Source: Glebionis coronaria
Taxonomy: Eukaryota; Streptophyta; Magnoliopsida; Asterales; Asteraceae
Direction: 5' to 3'
Length of the DNA: 64,000 bases
Assembly (NCBI GenBank): GCA_025667525.1
Contig: CM046879.1
Location: forward strand, 386,903,039 to 386,967,038
Shown here: one piece after another, positions 47,100-59,800 of the stretch
Position numbering within the stretch: the first letter of the stretch is position 1
Layout: the number at the start of each line of letters is the position of its first letter
Program-made: the position numbers and the translations under genes
The notes under the pieces: generated by a model
What the model was told of the DNA's origin: nothing
Database searches by the model: none
What the model saw: only the letters and a program-made list of their open reading frames with translations

Positions 47100-48990
47100 T
47101 TTTGGGTCGAGTCAGGCTCGTGACTCGGTTATCAAAAACAAGCGCTCCTCGGGAGGCAGCCCGAGTATCTATCCCTTTAACCCCCTAAGTGTAGGGGAGG
47201 ACCTATTTTGGTCATTTGTGTTTGTGTGGTGATGTGCTTACAGGGATTACTGCAATCTTGGACATCTTTGAAGAACCGTGTTCCCATGTTATCCGAAATC
47301 CGGTTCTATCTCTCAACTATCGTGATTCAATTTTCTTCATACTCACAATCGAAATTGATCACTTTAGTCGTCTCTTCCTTAACTTGAGTTAACCAACGTG
47401 CACAATGTCATAAGTGTAGGGGAGACCTTTCCCACATGCTTAAACATTGAGGACAATGTTTATCTTAAGTGTAGGGGAGACTTCTATCGAAGTTTTAAGT
47501 GGACTTTTCCATGAAAATGCCTTCAATTAACCAGAAAATCCTATTTTTTAGCATTTTTCAAAATTTTTATTAACTTTGGCCATTTAGTTGTAATTTTTAA
47601 ATTTTTATCGTTGCTTTCATATGTATATATCCCGCAATAAAGTCAAAATTTTAATAGAGTGGTGTAGCTAGTTTAGAAGTCTTTGACATATTAGGCCCGT
47701 TGCGTTTATTTTGACTCAACCCGAATAGACTTATCCAAGTTTATTCTAGCTAGTATCCTTAACCATATAGACCTTAATTGGTTTATTAGGCTAAGTGTCC
47801 ACGAGTCTCATTATTTGAGATTTTAAATTGTGGAGGACGAGAAATGATAGAGTCAATTATAAGTCGGTAATCTTGCGCAAGCTCACTTGGTGTAATTATT
47901 CGCCTATTCTCCCATCACTTGCTAATAATTTATCTGCAATAAGTAAGGTCTTACGATTTGAAAAGTTACTTAGCTTCTAGCCCAAGATCGTTTAAAAGTT
48001 GCTCGGTAATGACGAGAGTTCATAGCCAAGGCATAACTTATGAAGCGGGGCGCGAAGATTGGCGAGTCCGAAAAGGCCCTAACAAGGCATGAGGATTCAA
48101 TTTTATTGCTGAAGATCTAAAGTGATGTGAAAAGCATTATTCCTAAAGTCAATATGAAGGATCAAGACTCACGACGAAAAGCAATCAACTCCCATAAAGA
48201 TCATGGAGAAGTCTATCCGAAAAGACCCTAACAAGGTATGAGGATAAATAGATCCAAGTCCGAAAAGGAGGCGGATCGTTGTATCTCAAAATCCCAATTA
48301 GAGATTGAAGAAATAATCATGAAGTCGTGGTCAACAAAGTTGGAGTACCCCTAAAAAGTCTCCAAGTGAAGAAACTCTATTATGATGAGAAGACCATTAT
48401 CTCAAGAACGTCTCTCGAAGATATGAAGTATGAAGTACATGCCAAATATCGGCCCGAGAAAGGTCTCAAATCGTGAACCAAGTTATGCCAAGATATGAAC
48501 TTTTTGATATCCCGAGAAGCAGTTTTAAGAGATTTTGTCCTTTAGCTAACTATTGATCAAATCGTCCTACTTTGCTTTTAGCCTTAATAAACTATCGAAA
48601 TAAGTCCAAAAATGCATCTTCATGATCATTCTAAGACAAAAATAAAATATAAGAGATACACCTAGGAATAAGGGAGTTTAAGCATTTAATTAAGCCATGT
48701 GTGTAAGTGTTTGATTTACTAACTTATAATAACAATGATCTCGTTTTTAAGCTTAGTTTGGGGAACGTGAAACTTGAGGGTGATAAATCTTCGCAACACC
48801 AAAGCCCTAATGTAAGTCCTTGATTTCTTTACAAGTTATTTCCATTCTTTTGCTTACTTTAAAGTTTTAAGTTCTCTTAGTATTTTAATTGTTGATTAGT
48901 AGAATTTAAATAAGGCCAAGGTTGATTAATTATGAGAAAAATGTAAAATTGCTTTATCACTAAGCATTGCATGAGGGCATGGCAATGGTT
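47100..48990 (+). other. Athila 3' spacer between pol and LTR, non-coding
   Basis: No frame of note and no envelope-like gene. At 47148-47165 CTCGGG/CCCGAG form a 6-bp stem with loop AGGCAG. AAGTGTAGGGG occurs at 47187, 47412, 47467 and finally at 48991 before the LTR. Imperfect repeats of CCGAAAAGGCCCTAACAAGG lie near 48068 and 48218. Confidence 0.75.
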
Positions 48991-49004
48991 AAGTGTAGGG
49001 GATT
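48991..49004 (+). other. Athila polypurine tract
   Basis: AAGTGTAGGGGATT ends at the first base of the 3' LTR and is the expected start site for plus-strand DNA synthesis. Confidence 0.75.
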
Positions 49005-50538
49005 TGATAGGTGTGTAAACACCCATCCTTTTACCACTTAATTCTGGCTAAAACAAGACCAAAACACGTAATTAATATCATTTGTTTGGAATTATGCGTG
49101 GTTTTTGTGTTTATTGTGATTTCAGAGCTAACCGGATGAATATTAAAGAAAACATGGGATTGCACGGGTTTTATCAAGGAAAAAGACTGAAGACGAAGTC
49201 TATTGTCCAAGAGATGCAAAAGATTTGAAGTCACTAGGCCTATTCGAAGATTTATTGAAGAAAAGGACTAAAGACGGAAGATTTTCATAAGTCGAAGAAA
49301 CTCGAGTCTATTTAACGAAGAAATTAAAAGACGAGTTGGATTTAATCGACAACAAATCCCGAATCAGAATCGAAAACGTCAACTTTTCTGAAAAGACGAG
49401 AAGACAAGAAGAAGAGGAGAAAGCCCACTCACCAACCAACCACTAGGACTATATATAGTTTTTCCCTTCACACATTAGGGAGTTAGTTTTTCATTTTCCT
49501 TTTTCCCAGGCTTTGTAGTTCGTCCCATCACCAACTCCATTAGGGAGTTTGGTGATTTTCATCTTTTTCTTTCAATCTTGTAACCTTTAATCATTAACCT
49601 TGTTACTTTTTCATTAATCAATCCATTCCATCTTTTCATTAATCTTGTTCTTCATCATCTCTTTTTGCAAGTTCTTAAGTTTTTATTTGATTCAAGTTTG
49701 ATCTTAAAAAGTTGTTGATTTAGTGTTTTTTATTGGTGGGATTTGTTACTTATGGTATTTAGATGATTTGTGTTTAATTTGGCAAAACCTTTTTGAGTAT
49801 TTAAGTCGATTTGGATTAAATTTCGTGCCTCTCTTTTTCTTCTGTTACTGTTACTGCCCAGAAAATTCCGAATTGCCCATTTTGAGTTTCCCTTATTCGG
49901 AATATTGGATATTCCGAATAGGGGTGTTTTAGTTTCCTTATTCGGAACTTTTTCCGAATAGACTGGTTTTTCCGAGTAGCACCAATTTTCCGCATAGCTT
50001 TATTTTGTTTCCCTATTCGGAACATTTTTCCGAATAGGCATTATTTTCCGAACAGTATTATTTTTCCGAATAGCCTTGTTTTTATATTATTCCGAATAGC
50101 CATATTTCTGTTTCCCTATTCGGAACATTTTTTCCGAATAGCCTTCTTATTCCGAATAGCAATTTTTAATTTTCCTTATTCGGAACATTTTCCGAATAGT
50201 CAACATTTTCCGAATAAGCATAATATTCCGAGTAGGCTTTATTTTCCGCATAAGAGCACTTTTCCGCATAGATGTCAACTTTCCGAATAGAGCAACATTC
50301 CGAATAGGGTATTTTTCCGAATAGAGTATTTTTCCATTATCAATTCAAGTTTTGCTTATTATTTGTTGCTTGTTTTAAGTTTACTTCATTACCATTTATT
50401 CACTTACCTGTTTAGTAGATTAGAAAACCAATTCCACTTTTTGTCACCAAGAACAAATCATTCCACTTTTAACTGAGATCAATTCGAGAGGATTCCGAGA
50501 ATTCGAACTTTTTCAACCTAGCAAAAAACATAATATCA
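49005..50538 (+). mobile_element. Athila 3' LTR
   Basis: 1,534 bp; all ends, motifs and translated by-product frames compared with 39672-41205 are identical at an offset of 9,333 bp. This suggests a very recent insertion or gene conversion. Confidence 0.95.
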
Positions 50539-50543
50539 CGCTA
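50539..50543 (+). repeat. Right target-site duplication of the Athila element (CGCTA)
   Basis: Matches 39667-39671; element D LTR sequence continues with CCACACCTCGAATCC. Confidence 0.92.
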
Positions 50544-53500
50544 CCACACCTCGAATCCACTATAAATCATCACCTCCATCACACGTCTGTCGTTCTCCCC
50601 CCATGATATCATCATCCTGCCGCCACCTTGCTTAATCACTAGCTACCTTCGCCGCCATCACCATCATATACTGGAGCCACTCGTCACCATTATTGTTACC
50701 ACCAGAAACTATCACAGCCGCCACCCTTTTGGTAGTCATCATCTCCACCGCCACAAATCATCAACACCACCATGTTACCATCACAGACCTACCCACGAAA
50801 CTATGAACCGCCGTTAGATCTACCCACTACAACCCTAGATATATAGATCTATTCGATCTACCACCTATACCATTTGAAAACTGTGTTGAACCTCCAATTC
50901 CACCACTAGATCCATGGCAGCCGCGCCACCACAGCTCCACGTGATCCGTACTATAGTCGTCCTCACTCCACCTCGAAGACCATGAACCAACATAACCAGA
51001 TCCCTCTACCGCGACCATCATCATCATCCCGTCCTCACCACTATGACTCAAATCTGTTGTCTAAACCCCACCACTACGATTGTGGTGTTTGTTTCATGTT
51101 GACCAGCCGTATAGGGGTGTTCATGGTTCATTGTGTGTTTGTTGTTAGTGTACCACCGAAAACAGCCACCAAACACGGCGTTTGTGTGCGTTTGTCATAG
51201 CCATATCCGCACCCAAAAGGTGTTGGGCTCGTGGTAATTGTTATAATCTTTATTTTGATTGTTAGTGTTCCCGTGAGATGTGTATAGATCCGAAAATGAT
51301 ACTATGTTGATTTTATGATATAACGGCCGTTAGTGTCGTTTGGTTAGTTTTAACAGCCGTTAAGGGGCGTTTGGTGTTGTGGTTAGTGAATGATTGAAAG
51401 TGTTGATTATCGGAGTTGTTTGGTTGAAAGTGTTATTATTGAAAGTGTTGGTTATTACTTGGTTATCGGTAAATTAGTTTTAAATTATATCTCTTATTAT
51501 TCAACGACAATTAATTTGATATAATGAAAAGATGTGGATATTTGAAACACGGAATGATTTTGAAAGTTATATTTTGTGATTATGGGAAACGTTATATAAA
51601 CGAATAGGTCATGCCAAAAATTTTATAAATTTAACATTTACTAGTTTTCTTAAATATTATCTAGAAACTATAACGCTTTTGGAAATATTAAACGAACGAG
51701 TAAAGAAACGACGATTTATAAAATATTATTTTATAAAATTATAGTTATTGTGTATGCTTTTGAAACTTCATTTGAAACTCTAAAACGTGTGTTCCCTTTT
51801 ATAAAAGGACCTTTATTTAATTAATGGGTGATTTTGCAAATGTATCGAATCATTAGGTTTTATTTATTTTTCTTGTTTATGGTTTTATTTATTTTTCTTG
51901 TTTATATAATAGTTGCAAGGTATTGTATGCTTCGACTATTTTATTATTTTGATGTCATCTTTCTTGAGTCTAGTACATGTTGTCTATTATGTACATTTTG
52001 AGTTATTCGTGCGTTGTCTTTTCTTGTTATATAATTCAAGCTATGAATTATATACATGTTCATTTCTTCCGTGTGTAATATATATTAGGTATGTATATTA
52101 CATACATGGTGGTATCCTCCGCTTCACCTTACCGAACCGATTGCTGAACCGATTACTGAACCGATTACTAAACCAGTTATTGAACCGATTACCGAACCGA
52201 TTGCTGAACCGATTACTGAACCGATTACTAAACCAGTTATTGAACCGATTACCGAACGATTTCGATATGGGATTTAAGCGGTTTATGAACTGATGGTATT
52301 GATGAAACTTTTCATCGGGAAAGCTTGGATGCATCGATTTGGGATGCTGGGAGATGATCGATAAGATAAACTGTGACTTCCGGTATCGAGCAGTTCCTGC
52401 CTACGCTACACTGCTCTTGTATTCACGTCTTTGCAAATTGTTCTGCAACATCGATGTGAGTTCATACCCCCTCTTTTTATTTTCAAATCGCCTTATAAAT
52501 GTTATGAATCTCTTTTGGGGGAGATACATGCTTGTCGATGTCAAATACGTGTTGTGCATTACAATGATTGTTTACGATATTCATGTCTGTACTTTCCAAG
52601 TGTTATTGTGATAAATACGCGTTGATATCTTTTTGAAGATTGTTTATATTGCGCACGTGCTTGTACTTTAGAGGATTTTTACGTGACATATGTGTTTATA
52701 CATTTCGGATTGTTGATGATTTATACTTGTGAATATCTGAGCCATCCCATGGCTCCTTTTAAACTGCTTTGTATGTTTAATACATTGAAGTGAAATAATT
52801 GCTTGTGCTTGCTTGTGGACGCAAAAGAACTAAATTATGTGAACACTCAGTGAACTTCGTTTATGATTAGCCTAGGTAGTGTTAGCCATAGTCCCCACCA
52901 TCATGAATCGTTAATTACTCTGCTGGAGTAAGCTCTTATGTTATGGATAGATCTATTGAGGCTTGACAACCTCCACTCGGGCATTCTGACGCAGGACGGG
53001 TGTATATCATTTGTGTGAACTCGGGTAGTCTTGGCTAGACTCCCACTTGGGGCAACTTATATGTACATTGTGGTGTACGTACTGGATCATTAGCTTCGAT
53101 ATCATGAGCTTAGCGCTATCATAAACACTGAAACACCCGATTTATCCTACACTTGGAACTATATCTCCTATAGTTGCCTTAGGTACTTGAACTGAACTTT
53201 TGCGGTCCATCTTGCTATGAATCTTGAATGTGAATCCTGACTTTGATCTTGCTATGAATCTCCAATGTGAATATTGACTTTGATCTTGCTATGAATATTG
53301 ATATGAATCTTGACTACGATCAAGTAGTGATCTGATATGAATCTTAACCGCGATATTGATATGAATCTTGACTGCGATCATGTATTGGTCCGATATGAAT
53401 TTTAACTGTGGTATCGACATGAATCTTGACTATAGTAATGAAATGCTCTTGACAAGAATTTATTATGTGGTTCTGACATGATTCCTACATGAGATGTGAT

Positions 53501-54323
53501 AGGATTGATATAATCCTTAGGTGTGGTATTGACGTGATTCATGCTTGTGGTTTCTATATGACACTTATATGATGGTTTGAATTGATGTTTACATGCTGGT
53601 TTGAAATGGTTCTCGTGTGCTAGTTTGACATGATGTTTATATGCCGGTCTGATATGATTCTTGTGTGCTAGTTGACATGATGTTTATATGCTGGTCTATT
53701 ATGATATTTGTATGCTAGTTTGATATGATACTCATATGCTGGCTTGATATGATACTTATATGCTGGTTTGGTATGATGCTCATATGCTTATTGCTATAGT
53801 TCTAATATGTGATCTCGATTGTGATACTAACATGAACCGAGAATATGACATTGTTATGTATATTGACCGTGACTACTGAATTGAACTCGGGTGTGAATGA
53901 GTTCATGAAACTAAAAACTGAACTGAAATGAACTGTGAGTATGAACTACAACTTGTGTATGAACTGAAGTTTTGTGCTAACTGTTATGCTATTTCTAAAC
54001 TATGATTTATGACCGAACTGTGTTGTAATGTTTCTTTATTGTGAACTCTGGTTTCCCGAACATTTTTGCGACACTACTTATAGTAGTTGTCCTTGTAAAG
54101 TTTTAAAGTGTCTTAAACATTTTAATAAAACTTATGAACTCGCCAACCTTTGTGTTGACACTTTTAAGCATGTATTCTCAGGTACTTGACTGAATGATTA
54201 TTTGGAGTCAACATTGTGATATTTGGCATAGAGGTCGTTCTCTCGGATCAAGACTCGGATAATCATGACGTAACAGGCCACAATACTTGTGGGCTTCCGC
54301 TGGGCCAATTTGGGGGTGTTACA
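50544..54323 (+). mobile_element. Element D 5' LTR, second segment
   Basis: Matches 57626-61383. It contains an exact 25-bp tandem duplication (51856-51905) absent from the 3' LTR, a 12-bp repeat array (52131-52258) and a zone of degenerate repeats (53200-53790) built from TTGATATGATAC, TATGCTGG and GAATCTTGAC motifs. Small frames such as 51913-52293 and 52339-52611 recur in the 3' LTR without known similarity. Confidence 0.88.
52131..52258 (+). repeat. 12-bp repeat with 60-bp higher-order period in the D LTR
   Basis: Units like ACCGATTACTGA repeat; five units form a 60-bp block present about twice, with one position in each block reading ACCAGTTATTGA. The copy in the other LTR is 59191-59318 with a few substitutions. 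The NRLL-repeat open frames on both strands come from this array. Confidence 0.9.
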
Positions 54324-54326
54324 GAT

Positions 54327-54339
54327 TGGTATCAGAGCC
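54327..54339 (+). other. Primer-binding site of element D
   Basis: TGGTATCAGAGCC is a perfect 13-base initiator tRNA-Met match, three bases after the LTR end. Confidence 0.88.
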
Positions 54340-55880
54340 TTGGTTATAGAGAACTAGGTGTTATTATATAGGCCTAGACTATAACCGATGCTCTCTTGTG
54401 TATTAGCATGTCGTTATGCTTATTCCTCTGATATATGAATACGTGCTTCACATAGTATGATTTCTTATTTGCTGCTATATGAAAACTTTCCATGCATGTT
54501 TGCGATCTCTCGTTCTGCTGTTATATGAATGTTTACTTGACATGTTGTGATTGTTTCATGCGCTGTTATATGGGTATTTGAACTACATGTTTGTTATTAC
54601 CTTATGTGTTTCTCATAAAGTAATATATCATATATTTCGTTAATTTTATTCTTGCATTGTTTAGATCTCTGCATGCTGTCACTTATCATGTGTTTTCTTG
54701 AAAAATGAAAGAAGTAAAGTTCTTTTCTACATTGTATCTTCTAGATCTATATTTTTTTATTACCGATTTACTAAATCTATATATTTCAAAACATAAATAT
54801 AGTTTTTATAAAAATATAAGTTGTAGTATTTATAGAATCTATGGATGGAAGTATGTTTTTGATAAATCACTGGTGTTTATTAGTTTTGGGTGTAAACCAG
54901 TAGTGTTGCTATAAGTGGGTGTGTTTACAAGTGGTCAAAGTATATTTTTATAAAATTTATACATTATGTCCTAAATTTATATTCAGCTTAAAGCGTTATA
55001 AAAATTGTTTTGACACTAGACTAGCACGAGATTATGAAAATACAAGTTAATACCTTCGTTTTGATATATTATGAGCAAACATCAACTTTGAAATGAGCAG
55101 GATATGTGTGTTTGAAATTTTTTGTCGAAAATTTAATTTTTGTGAAACGCTAAAAGTTTACTTGCTGTCTATAATTTAAATATGGTCGAAAGAACGTTTT
55201 TAAGTTAAACTGAGCTATTTTGAGTGTCGAAATGAGTATAAAATGTTGTATATGATTGTTGGAAACGTTTTGAAAAGGGTAAAAGCGTGTATTGGACTTA
55301 ATTGGCAATTGTTACTACGTGAACGTTGTAAGTGAGTATTTTGCGGAAAATAAGCTATTGGTTGACTGTGATTGAGAAAGTGTTGAAAATATGAGTCTTC
55401 CTCGGCGATGATCGAGACTCATGTGATCGACTAGATCCTTTATTTATTTTATAACTATTATAATATATCATTATATTATATACGGGTTCTATGTTTGGTA
55501 CGTGTTATGATCCACATTATTGGCTGATTGACATTTATTTTCTCCCACTTATGAATTTGAACGTCTATTTATGAAAAGCAACTCACTAACGACTCTTGCG
55601 CTTGCTTTTGACAATTTTCTCTAATAACGTTTTAGAGATTATAACTATTTTCAATAAGATTTTCCGCTGATAACTATTATGATATATTATCCTCTTGATT
55701 ATGATTTATGATCTTACAAACCATACACGTCTACACTCATGTTATCGCAAACGCCTATTATTGGAGTGTAACTAGTCGACGTCTCGTTTTGATTATCTAA
55801 TGTAATTTTATGTTATATCATTTGGATAGTTTGCCTGTCTAAATGCTGCGGTGTGACTCCAATCAGGGTACTTATGATTT

Positions 55881-56294
55881 CATATTTAAATGGAATGGGA
55901 CGTTTAAATATGGAACATGAGTCTCCTGAAGACAAGTTAATTATGATTTTGTATTTAGATGGTATGAGACGTCCAAATGTGAAATCATAAGCCACCAGAC
56001 CCGAAGCTTATTTATGTTTCCGTATTGAGATGGTATGGGACGTTTGAATACGGAAGGTGTAAATAAACTGGCTGTAAACTCTTTTGGTAATATCTATCTT
56101 CTTAGATACTTTATTTATTTTAATGGTAAGTCTTGTCGAGAATAATTGAGTAAGATGAGTAATGAGGTCTTTATTGAAATGGATTGGGACGCCTTTACAT
56201 TTGAATAAAGAAGTTATAAATCGCTTAACCAAAGGTTTATTATTTATATTTACATAGATTGGGACGCCTCTATATGTAAATATAAATTATAAAC
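55881..56294 (+). repeat. Series of five hairpins with a conserved GGGACG-type loop
   Basis: Loops TGGAATGGGACG (55891), TGGTATGAGACG (55960), TGGTATGGGACG (56031), TGGATTGGGACG (56180) and GATTGGGACG (56257) are each flanked by arms that pair. Arms: 10/10 at 55881-55890 with 55903-55912; 19-nt arms at 55941-55959 with 55972-55990 (15 Watson-Crick pairs, 3 G-U, 1 mismatch); 9/9 at 56018-56026 with 56047-56055 plus an outer 7/7; 12/13 at 56169-56181 with 56198-56210; 21/22 at 56235-56256 with 56273-56294. Arm sequences differ between hairpins while pairing is kept. Spacing is about 70-77 nt, with one gap of 149. Confidence 0.85.
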
Positions 56295-56797
56295 AAGTGG
56301 CCTTAAGCACATCTGACATCATTTCATATTTACGTTATTATTCTGTGATTCCAATTATGTAATGTGTTTCTTTTGGCTCATGATTCGTCCGTATGATTTT
56401 AATCATTGCTTTCTCATCTTACCATTATCATTATTACGTTTTGGCGAAAGATTTCATAAACTTCACTTGAATCATGAATTGTTGCACGGATTTTTTCGAA
56501 TGAACACCGATCGACGTGAGCCTGACAAGATGATTGATGTGAACCCTATTTCAACTTTTATGAGTCGACGACTTGCTAAAGTTCTTCACTTCTAATTGTT
56601 CTTTATTTATTCTCTGAACCCTTACCGACATTTAAGATGTTGGCGACTTGTCGAACTCTTCGCTTCTAGTTGTCCATATCTGTTCTTTGAACTGTTACTT
56701 GCTTTGTCAGATTGATTGCCAAACCTTTCGGATACATTTCAGCTTTACCTAATTCTTTCCGACATCCTTGACACTTCTAAACCTAGTAACAACGATC

Positions 56798-56817
56798 GAG
56801 TTTTGAGGACAAAACTC
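56798..56817 (+). other. Pre-PPT hairpin of element D
   Basis: GAGTTTTGAGGACAAAACTC: perfect 8-bp stem, loop AGGA. The spacer to the LTR is 18 nt (AAAATAACACGTGGATGA), as in A, B and C, but the stem sequence is different. Confidence 0.82.
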
Positions 56818-56835
56818 AAAATAACACGTGGATGA

Positions 56836-59800
56836 TGTAACACCAGAGAATTTTCCTTACCATGAATAATAATAAACTATAATTATTATTATTTGAAATT
56901 CATTTTTGAGCGCTACCAAACTCATTGGTTTTAAAAACGGGACATATTTTGACAAAGTTTGAAAATCGCACAGTCTGCGTACCGACACTTTAAAAAAAAT
57001 TAAATTAAATTTTATATTTAATTGTGACGAGATATTTAAATAAAATAATTTATTAAATTATTAATATTTTTATTTTAATAATGTTTGTTAAAAACACGAA
57101 TGATGGAGTTGAAGTTTATTTTTCATTAAAATTATGCTTGTTTGAGAAACCTGGATGATATTTAACATTTAAATGGATTTATAAGATTTTTATGAGTTAC
57201 TAGTCGTATAAATGATCTATTTTCGTGGAAAAAAGTATTTTAAACGCAATGGCGAAAATTTCGAGTTTTCATTCTAATTTTATCGGATCCCGATCGAGTC
57301 CCGAGCCATGTTTAAACAAGATAAAAGAAAAGTTGTGAACATAATTTACATAATAAACCCTCAACTATATTATACTTCTCATTTAGTTTTAACAATTTTT
57401 ATTTCTTTTATATAAATAACAAAACCCCTCATTTTCCTTTCACTTCTCATATACAAAAACACACACACACTAACCCTAAATTAATAAAACTCTCTCTCTC
57501 CATTAAAGATTTCCGGCCACCGGAACCCTAATCCGGCCACCGGATTCCGGCGCCGTCACTTTTTCTGGCCAACACCAAACCCTTGCAAAATTACAGGATC
57601 TACCCGATCTATTAATCCACGCGCTACCACACCTCGAATCCACTATAAATCATCACCTCCATCACACGTCTGTCGTTCTCCCACCATGATATCATCATCC
57701 TGCCGCCACCTTGCTTAATCACTAGCTACCTTCGCCGCCATCACCATCATATACTGGAGCCACTCGTCACCATTATTGTTACCACCAGAAACTATCACAG
57801 CCGCCACCCTTTTGGTAGTCATCATCTCCACCGCCACAAATCATCAACACCACCATCTTACCATCACAGACCTACCCACGAAACTATGAACCATCGTTAG
57901 ATCTACCCACTACAACCTTAGATATATAGATCTATTCGATCTACCACCTATACCATTTGAAAACTGTGCTGAACCGCCACTTCCACCACTAGATCCATGG
58001 CAGCCGCGCCACCACAGCTCCACGTGATCCGTACCATAGTCGTCCTCACTCCACCTCGAAGACCATGAACCAACATAACCAGATCCCTCTATCGCGACCA
58101 TCATCATCATCCCGTCCTCACCACTGTGACTCAGATCTGCTGTCTAAACCCCACCACTACGATTGTGGTGTTTGTTTCATGTTGACCAGCCGTATAGGGG
58201 AGTTCATGGTTCATTGTGTTTTTGTTGTTAGTGTACCACCGAAAACAGCCACCAAACACGGCGTTTGTGTGCGTTTGTCACAGCCACAGCCGCACCCTAA
58301 AGGTGTTGGGCTCGTGGTAATTGTTATAATCTTTATTTTGATTGTTAGTGTTCCCGTGAAATGTGTATAGATCCGAAAATGATACTATGTTGATTTTATG
58401 ATATAACGGCCGTTAGTGTCGTTTGGTTAGTTTTAACAGCCGTTAAGGGGCGTTTGGTGTTGTGGTTAGTGAATGATCGAAAGTGTTGATTATCGGAGTT
58501 GTTTGGTTGAAAGTGTTATTATTGAAAGAGTTGGTTATTTACTTGGTTATTAGTAAATTAGTTTTAAATTATGTCTCTTATGATTCGACGACAATTAATT
58601 TGATATAATGAAAAGATGTGGATATTTGAAACACGGAATGATTTTGAAAGTTATATTTTGTAATTATGGGAAACGTTATATAAACGAATAGGTCATGCCG
58701 AAAATTTTATAAATTTAACATTTACTAGTTTTCTTAAATATTATCTAGAAACTAAAACGCTTTTGGAAATATTAAATGAACGAGTAAAGAAACGATGATT
58801 TATAAAATATTATTTTATAAAATTATAGTTATTGTGTATGCTTTTGAAACTTCATTTGAAACTCTAAAACGTGTGTTCCCTTTTATAAAACGACCTTTAT
58901 TTAATTAATGGGTGATTTTGCAAATGTGTCGAATCATTTAGGTTTTATTTATTTTTCTTGTTTATATAATAATTGCAAGGTATTGTATGCTTCGACTATT
59001 TTATTCTTTTGTTGTCATCTTTCTTGAGTCTAGTACATGTCGTCTATTATGTACATTTTGAGTTATTCGTGCGTTGTCTTTTCTTGTTATATAATTCAAG
59101 CTATGAATTATATACATGTTCCTTTCTTCCGTGTGTAATATATATTAGGTATGTATATTACATACATGGTGGTATCCTCCGCTTCACCTTACCGAACCGA
59201 TTGCTGAACCGATTACTGAACCGATTACTAAACCAGTTATTGAACCGATTACCGAACCGATTGCTAAACCGACTACTGAACTGATTACTAAACCAGTTAT
59301 TGAACCGATTACCGAACGATTTCGATATGGGATTTAAGCGGTTTATGAACCGATGGTATTGATGAAACTTTTCATCGGGAAAGCTTGGATGCATCGATTT
59401 GGGATGTTGGGAGATGATCGATAAGATAAACTGTGACTTCCGGTATCGAGCAGTTCCGGCCTACGCTACACTACTCTTGTATTCACGTCTTTGCAAATTT
59501 TTCTGCAACATCGATGTGAGTTCATACCCCCTCTTTTTATTTTCAAATCGCCTTATAAATGTTTTGAATCTCTTTTGGGGGAGATACATGCTTGTCGATG
59601 TCAAATACGTGTTGTGCATTTCAATGATTGTTTACGATATTCATGTCTGTACTTTCCAAGTGTTATTGTGATAAATACGCGTTGATATCTTTTGGAAGAT
59701 TGTTTATATTGCGCACGTGCTTGTACTTTATAGGATTTTTACGTGACATATGTGTTTATACATTTCGGATTGTTGATGATTTATACTTGTGAATATCTGA

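Larger units (their letters stand above)
39672..50538 (+). mobile_element. Athila-type Ty3/gypsy retrotransposon, full length, apparently young
   Basis: A 10,867-bp element: 5' LTR, tRNA-Asp-type primer site, one long gag-pol frame, a non-coding spacer with repeated purine tracts, 3' LTR, flanked by CGCTA. Both LTRs are 1,534 bp with a constant offset of 9,333 bp and no difference noticed. The protein motifs and order (protease, RT, RNase H, integrase, no chromodomain) fit the Athila lineage. No envelope-like frame is present in the 1.9 kb after pol. A frameshift in the last part of pol makes autonomous activity doubtful. Confidence 0.93.
54324..56835 (+). other. Element D internal region, non-coding
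   Basis: 2.5 kb without recognisable gag or pol; the largest frames (about 60-77 codons, for example 56362-56595) have no known similarity. The left part has (A/T)-rich leader sequence; 55870-56300 holds a series of hairpins; the right end has the pre-PPT hairpin and ACGTGGATGA before the LTR. Absence of coding DNA marks D as dependent on another element. Confidence 0.75.

Noticed and set aside
47100..49004. Possible envelope-like gene after Athila pol
   Set aside because: Some Athila elements have one, but no frame of meaningful length or membrane segment exists here.
51913..52293. Frames with NRLL repeats in the D LTRs (also 58973-59284 and antisense frames)
   Set aside because: They arise from the 12-bp LTR repeat being a multiple of three; they are open on both strands and have no start or domain context.
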